The notes under the pieces are model-generated. The model was given only the letters and a program-made list of their open reading frames with translations. It ran no database searches and had not been told where the DNA came from. Of a stretch of DNA of 64,000 bases, positions 58,397 through 64,000 are shown piece by piece. The DNA lies in assembly GCA_030062745.1 (NCBI GenBank), contig CP099849.1:11258144-11322143 (forward strand). Reading direction: 5' to 3'. Within the stretch, counting starts at the first letter, position 1, and each line of letters starts with the position of its first letter. The DNA comes from Capitulum mitella (taxonomy: Eukaryota > Arthropoda > Thecostraca > Pollicipedomorpha > Pollicipedidae). The translations under genes and the position numbers were made by a program.

Positions 58397-61300
58397 GTGA
58401 GCGGGCGGAGGGCCATGAGAAGAAGGAAGTGGGACGGGAAACACCGCCCATCAAGGACGACGCAGACTGGGAAACAGACATGCCTGTCGACTTTCTTTTT
58501 TTTCTTCTTTTCTTGTGTCTTGGTGGTTTGGCATGTATATTATTACGGTTTTTTTCGTTTTGACTTCCATTGATAGGAACTTTTTGCTCTATATCCTTCT
58601 ATCTCCAATCTCCAATTATCTCCAATGAGTTTTTGGTTTTAGTTTCAGTTTTTCCGTGAGCATGATACTGAGATACTTTGGGCGTGCCCTAATTGGCTGC
58701 ATACTGACGTTTGTCAGCTGCTCATGTCATGCTGCAAACGTAGGCCTGTTTCATACCTCAGCTTCTTGTGCATGATTGCCGAGTGCTTAAGCCCCTCTGT
58801 CGAGGTGCAGTCAGTCAAACGCCACCCAAAGTTACGCTGCAGCGTCTTGACCGGGTCCCTGCAGCCTGCCGGCGACTGGTCGGCTCAGCGCGGCTGCGGC
58901 GCGGCCACGTGCACCGTCCTGTGATCCGGACAGAGCCGTAGACCAGTCCGCTGGTCCGGTTTTCAGGGAGCGGTTGTTTGACAGTGCCGGGCCCGGCCGG
59001 ACACGGCCTGCCCTGCCGGCCGAGCGGTGATGGAGGCTCAGAGCACCGGTAGCCGGCTGTCCTGGTGACCGGGACGGGTCTCACACGGAGCCGTCCGTGG
59101 GGACCGTCCCTCGTTCTCTAAAGCGCAGCCAAAGCTGGAAATCTGCCGGTCGCTGATGTCCGAAGGCACCAAAAAATAAATGCATTGTCCAGGTAAAGGA
59201 ACCTGGAAAGAAACAAGAATCATCAAAGTTCATCGAGGCGTCTGTAACGATTTCACGCTTGGAATATTCGTTGTGCGTTTTTACAGCGAAATCAGTCTTT
59301 TCCTTTTTACGGCTTGCAAAATCGCTGTTTCCACGTCAAAAACAAAAAGGCGTACCCGTTCCTGGCCAACTTTGACGCGTCGGACGACGATCAGTGGGCT
59401 CGCATTGCCCGCACTGTTGTCAGATAGATAATCGCTTTCACTCGGCGCCAAACCTTTACCAGTGGCGTCACAGTCCTCTTGGGTCGTTCCAGGAAGGCGA
59501 TTAGATTGCGGGACTGCGAGCTCCGTACTCGAGATTTGTCGGAAAGGGGGCGCTCTGGAGGTCTTGTGATAGTCTCTGTCTCGTCTGCAGATCTAGCAGC
59601 TAGCTTAAGCAGAGTGATTTGAGGTGTCATAAGCAGCTGATAGCACGTCAGATTTTGAACCTTGTATCTTGCATGTGGACTATCATTGGCGAACATCTAG
59701 GAAACTCTCCAGATGATAGCAACACGGTTGAGTCAACACAGGTGATGTCGCGAGATGATTACACTATCTCAGACATCTCGCGGCGAAAATTTCGTTTTGT
59801 CGCGTTGCATTCAACGTTGCAAGGAAGAAGGTTGATTGCGGGCGGTTTTCAATAACTCGTGCCAACTGAAACTTGCCCAAATCATTAGCTCCGGATCTTC
59901 AACAAGATAGCTTCATCTAGAACCTGCCCGTCTTTGAGCCGGCACCGGTTAGTCAAGAAATCCCACGTACAGGTGTCAGGTCGGTGGGATGCCCGATTTT
60001 GCTAGGCTGCTGTAATCGCACGTTTACAGAATCAGAACGAATCGCACGTCGTTCAGCTGGTTTATCCTGGTCATCCGTCGATAATTATTAGCGTATTAGC
60101 CAGTGTCCGGGCTAACAGTTGGCCAACCCTGTGGCAGGACAGTGACATTTCCAAGACCGCACTGAGCCAACCCCTGGCGACGCGCATCTTCTCACGGTCC
60201 TCATGAGGAGCGGGAGGGAACGTTACGGAGGAGACGAACACCAGGAAGCGTCGGTTTTGGCCCTGAAGCGTGCCGCAGCCGGTCAGACGCGGATCAGCGC
60301 GAGAAAGCCGACACGCAGCGTCCGTCTTCACAGCTTCCTGAGCTCGCATGGGCCGTCTGAAGAAGCCCGCTCTTCACGCGTTTGCGCAGTGACTTGACGG
60401 ATTTCCGCTCTCGCATTAGAAACTGTCGTCACGGCTCAGCTGTTTGAGCTCCAGTACTCGCTGCGTGTGCCGCGCAGCTCATTGCTTAATGCTTTAAGAC
60501 CACTAGTAGGTATGGGTTACCGTTGCATGTTGATGAATGGCAGTGTTGGCGCCAGTGGCAAATTCTTCTAGCTCAGCATTGTTTTGCTCTTTGTGAAGTA
60601 TATGGAGGAGTTGGTTGTCCAAACTACACCCCCGAGTACTTACTGAACACGCTTAACTTGTTTGTAGGTTCAGACTATAGCTTACTTGTAAAACCAGTTT
60701 GAAAGACCATTGCCGAGAGGGAAAGACATCGAGTGGTGATGTTACAACTAGCTCATGGCCTTGGCTAGTAAAACACTGGAGACCCCTGAACTGGCCAGTC
60801 ATCGCCGGCCCAGCTGGCTTTCAGCGTTTCCGGGCCGGGCCTCGGCCGTGTGTACTGTTTGTGAGGGCACCTGGCCGGCCGGTGGCCGTTCCTCCCCTGT
60901 TGTTCTCTCGGCCCGTCATTAACCGTGCTGCGGCCCCCTCACCGACCTCGGTTGTCATGGTGACCGCGACACGGCCGCGAGGGGCGGCATATGTGGTGCG
61001 AGCGGGTAGGCCTCACGCCAGTTACGTAGTATTGGGGCTGGTCATCCCTGTAGACCCATAACGGGAAGGTTTCATGTGCTTTCCGATATTGAGTTACTGG
61101 GTTGAGTTACTGGAGTCAGCGCACTGGGAGACGGTTCAGTCTGAAACGATGGAGCACTATGATTTCGTTACCGGAAATGAACGGAATAAAACAATTTAGC
61201 GCTTAGTCCCGTCCAGAATTGGTGCCGCATTTACTAAGAGTGCCTTACACTAGATGTATTTGGATTCATTGTGAAACACACTCCAAATGCCATTTAGTGC

Positions 61301-62450
61301 TTAACCACCTTTAAAATTTATCATTAGAAGCATTTCCGTTCTCTGGAAAATCAGCATTCCATTTGGAAGAAAAACAACCGATAGTTTTTCGTAAAATGTT
61401 CCATTTGGAAGGCCAGAATTTGGTCATGAACACTGAATCCCACGTATGCAACAACCCTTGGGCAGGCAGGGTAGCAGCCGTACGAACTTCATGGCGACCC
61501 TACTAAACTTGGATAGTTTCAACACCAGCTTTACGTTGAAGCGCTGTCTGAAATCGATTGGTACGGATGAGCGCCATCTTTAGCCTGTTTTTCCTTTTAT
61601 TCGTTATATGAATGTTTCCTTGTAAAGGCATCAAATAAGGCGACAAAGAGCGGATGCAGCGTGCCGTGCCTGCATGCTGGTGTCTGTATCTCGGGTCGCC
61701 TTATTGCCACGCCGACTCTCATAAGTGAGCAGGAGCCACTTTATTGGGACGACAGGCGGACAGCGTCCATCGGCGGCTCGCCCGGACGTAATGTCGCACC
61801 TGATGCCAAATACCGTATCGCACGATCGTCAGAAGACATTGCTTCGAGACTTCTGCTGACTAGGTCACCTTGAGCAAGGTTATTGGATTACTCGCTCGCT
61901 AACGGTTCTTGTATTGAGCAAAGGAGACCTAGAGAATTTCAAATTATTTATCCGTACAACTACGTGAATTGGGTGGTGTCACCCAGAGCTGGTTCAGGAC
62001 TAGGCCCTTTCGATAACAGCATTTGAAGCTTATTCTGCCATTGTTTGTTGAACCTTTGCAAGCCCCAACGGTACCTTCGTTTTTTCCCGTAACTGTTCGG
62101 CTGTTGCAATGGCCTCGACTATGCACTGGTGTCTCTTGAACGCGGACGCTTAGACATGGGAATGTGAATGACATCTTCGCCAGTCGGGCACGGCTTGGAC
62201 TTGTCATTGCTTCGTCACCCCATGAAATCGTAAACGCTGTTCGGTTACTGTCTGGACCCTGATCAGCTTTTGAGCCCTCCGCGGTAGTCATCATTACTTG
62301 AACCTTCCACGGTTGTCGTCACCATTAGGCCCGTAGTCAGCCGTTGGGCCACGCCCACTGTTAGCCGTGGGGTCACGGTCTGAGCCCCTCCATGGTCGGC
62401 TCAGCGCTGTTTGAACCCTTCGCAGCTACTCCGTTGCGTTTTCGTCATGT
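58397..62450. other. Probable first intron of the FAM43-like gene
   Basis: Sequence after the splice donor. I searched for the next FAM43 exon (the continuation with a conserved GC...KP..LW segment) and did not see it. A GC-rich patch lies at about 60780-60990. No other gene recognised. Confidence 0.45.
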
Positions 62451-62830
62451 GCCGTGACGGCGCGGCGCGGGCGAGGTCGTGCGCGACGGCCGCCGCGTCA
62501 CGTGACGGTTTACCTGGACCGCGCGCCGGCCGCGGTCCAGGTAAACGTGCTGGGTCAGCCCGTCAGACTCGGCGACGCCTGTGGCAACAACTGTTGCACA
62601 CAGCCGGTCACGGTCGCTTTCAAAACAAGTACCGCTCACGCACGAGGCGCGACAGGTCTGGACGAGGCACGGCCTCTCCGCGTGCTGGGCGTCCGCGACG
62701 ACCGGAGCAACCGGCGCCACGAGCGTGCCGATGGCGCTGGGCTGATGGGAGGGACCGTGGAGCGGGAGGCGCTGAGAGTGCGGTCTGCGATCAAGGGGAA
62801 CGCAGCTGTCCGTTGCTGTTAGCCGATTTC
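62451..62830. other. GC-rich segment with E-box palindrome and hairpin
   Basis: Contains GTCACGTGAC (62497-62506), directly followed by a perfect hairpin (62508-62546). Open frames on both strands at 62411-62890 match no family I recognise. It is probably inside the FAM43-like intron and could be an intronic regulatory element or an alternative promoter. Confidence 0.4.
62508..62546. repeat. Perfect 16-bp inverted repeat with 7-base loop
   Basis: GTTTACCTGGACCGCG (62508-62523) and its exact reverse complement (62531-62546) enclose CGCCGGC. It is GC-rich and would form a very stable hairpin in RNA or a cruciform in DNA. There is no T-run after it, and it is not a bacterial-type terminator. 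Confidence 0.9.
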
Positions 62831-64000
62831 TCGATTTGGTTAAATGCTGATCCTGCTGCGGAGTCCGAGGTTTTTATCGTTTCTTTTTAGCGAAAACAGC
62901 GGTGAACACTTCGTCGCGGCAGTGTTCCGGAAGCACCACTGAGGCACGGTCAGCGGCTGTCTCGTACTCACTGAGACCCAGATGTCTGTCCTCCGGGCCT
63001 CGGGCCGCTGAGGAGACTGTTTTTCGTCAGTCGTGTCAGCGTTGCACAAAGCTCGGGCAGCCCAGCTCAGCGCTGGCGCAGCCGGCCGCGTGGCTCTTTT
63101 GCACCAACACCGCGCCCCGACAACGCCCGCTTCCGGCACCACTCGGGTTACCAGCCGGCGTCCGCGGTCAGCTTCCGGTCACGTGCTGCGAACGTGAGGC
63201 GACGGATCCCCGTGTCGGGCGCCGGTCCCGGCGACCGGCGGCGGCCGATTCGGCGGGCAGAAACCTGCTGACCGACGGGCGGTGGGGCACCGCTTTTCAT
63301 GTGGCTGTTATCCGGAGCCACCGGCAGCGGCAGGTCCGACTGTTCAACTGGTTTCAACTCGGGCTTATGGGAAGACCATTTAAACTTCGCTAAGTCGTCC
63401 TGCGCCCAGTCATCCCAATTCAGTTTGTTTGGATTTAAAGTGCATTGCGGCCCAGAGGGACCGTTTCATGCCCGAGTTAAATGAAGCGTGGAATATGTCC
63501 GTGGAAACGGGTATTTGGTTGTGCCTCCCTAACCAAGTGACTTAAGTAAGCCAGACAAGTAACTTTGCGAATCTGTGTATGGAAAGGGAATCATGTCTCC
63601 CTGCCGTTAAAACTCCACTGCCGACGCCGGCGCCGTAACCCTCTGCGGTCGCGGCCGTGCAAGCCGTCAATCTCGGCAGGTAGCTGCTGCGGGGCGAGGA
63701 ACGTCACGCAGCGCGCGCAGCGTGGACTTGTGGCCTTCAAATGGAGTCATGTGGTTCCCCGCCTAACTGTACCTGGCCACAGGTTTCCATCACTTCGATA
63801 AAGTGTCCACAAATGTCTGGGAACGCGCCGGTTGGCAGTCGCTCTGGCGTTTGGCAGTGACTGTAGATTCTGGGGAGTTTGGACAGCCTAACCTCCCCCT
63901 CCCCGCTTTCCCGAGGTTTTATCATTAAGCCTGTGGCAGTGACTGCAAAGAAACACTCCGAAATCCTGTTCAGACTTTCCCTCTCCCCAGTAGCTTTGGA
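62831..64000. other. Unassigned DNA with GC-rich patch
   Basis: A GC-rich patch lies at about 62990-63290. No exon, RNA or element recognised to the end of the window. Confidence 0.35.

Noticed and set aside
57727-58416. 229-codon minus-strand frame overlapping the FAM43-like exon
   Set aside because: It is a shadow of the GCC repeat and of the real + strand exon.
62508-62546. Bacterial-type terminator
   Set aside because: The sequence is eukaryotic and the hairpin has no T-run after it.
1-64000. tRNA, rRNA or other structured RNA genes
   Set aside because: I scanned for B-box-like GGTTCGA words (for example near 29177 and 40898). None had a matching acceptor stem or A box, so no RNA gene is called.

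Overview
This is eukaryotic, intron-bearing, repeat-rich DNA with no operons or prokaryotic gene layout. It most probably comes from an arthropod, perhaps a crustacean. The one conserved host protein-coding segment I can support is the first coding exon of a FAM43-family gene (58270-58396, + strand), whose start of the PTB-like domain reads like the arthropod version. A barnacle-like source would fit the many GGCCGG-rich CpG tracts, but that is a guess.

Layout. Positions 1 to about 36 kb are AT-richer and made largely of decayed mobile DNA. There are two neighbouring copies of a TTAA-flanked, piggyBac-like non-autonomous element (1-922 and 984-2203) and a third of the same class (17146-18360). 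Four copies of a small hAT-type MITE (2567, 21966, 35849, 44792) include two with perfect 8-bp target duplications. A LINE ORF1 remnant lies on the minus strand (about 3690-4440), a nearly full-length but badly broken LINE ORF2 at about 8150-10770, and a second LINE endonuclease fragment at about 23170-23720. Two fold-back elements (6111-6800 and 7100-7460) are associated with long TA arrays. An 813-bp hAT-like element has a decayed internal minisatellite (19413-20225). A dispersed repeat of about 1.1 kb is present twice (14959-16015 and 34572-35706).

From about 36 kb, and strongly from 41 kb on, the sequence becomes GC- and CpG-rich, with several possible CpG islands. It carries many GC-rich tandem repeats (93-bp, 19-bp, 38-bp and pentamer arrays, and GCC triplets). 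This ends in the CpG-rich 5' region and first coding exon of the FAM43-like gene. The rest of that gene must lie beyond 64000, because no further exon was recognised in the remaining 5.6 kb. Most other open frames in the GC-rich half are low-complexity or minisatellite-driven and show no recognisable protein family.

No multi-gene system (defence, biosynthetic or other) is visible. The observations most worth following are the transposon families with clear boundaries, tandem repeats that carry transcription-factor-like motifs, a possible hammerhead-like Penelope motif, a perfect 16-bp hairpin at 62508-62546, and the GCC repeat upstream of the FAM43-like start codon.
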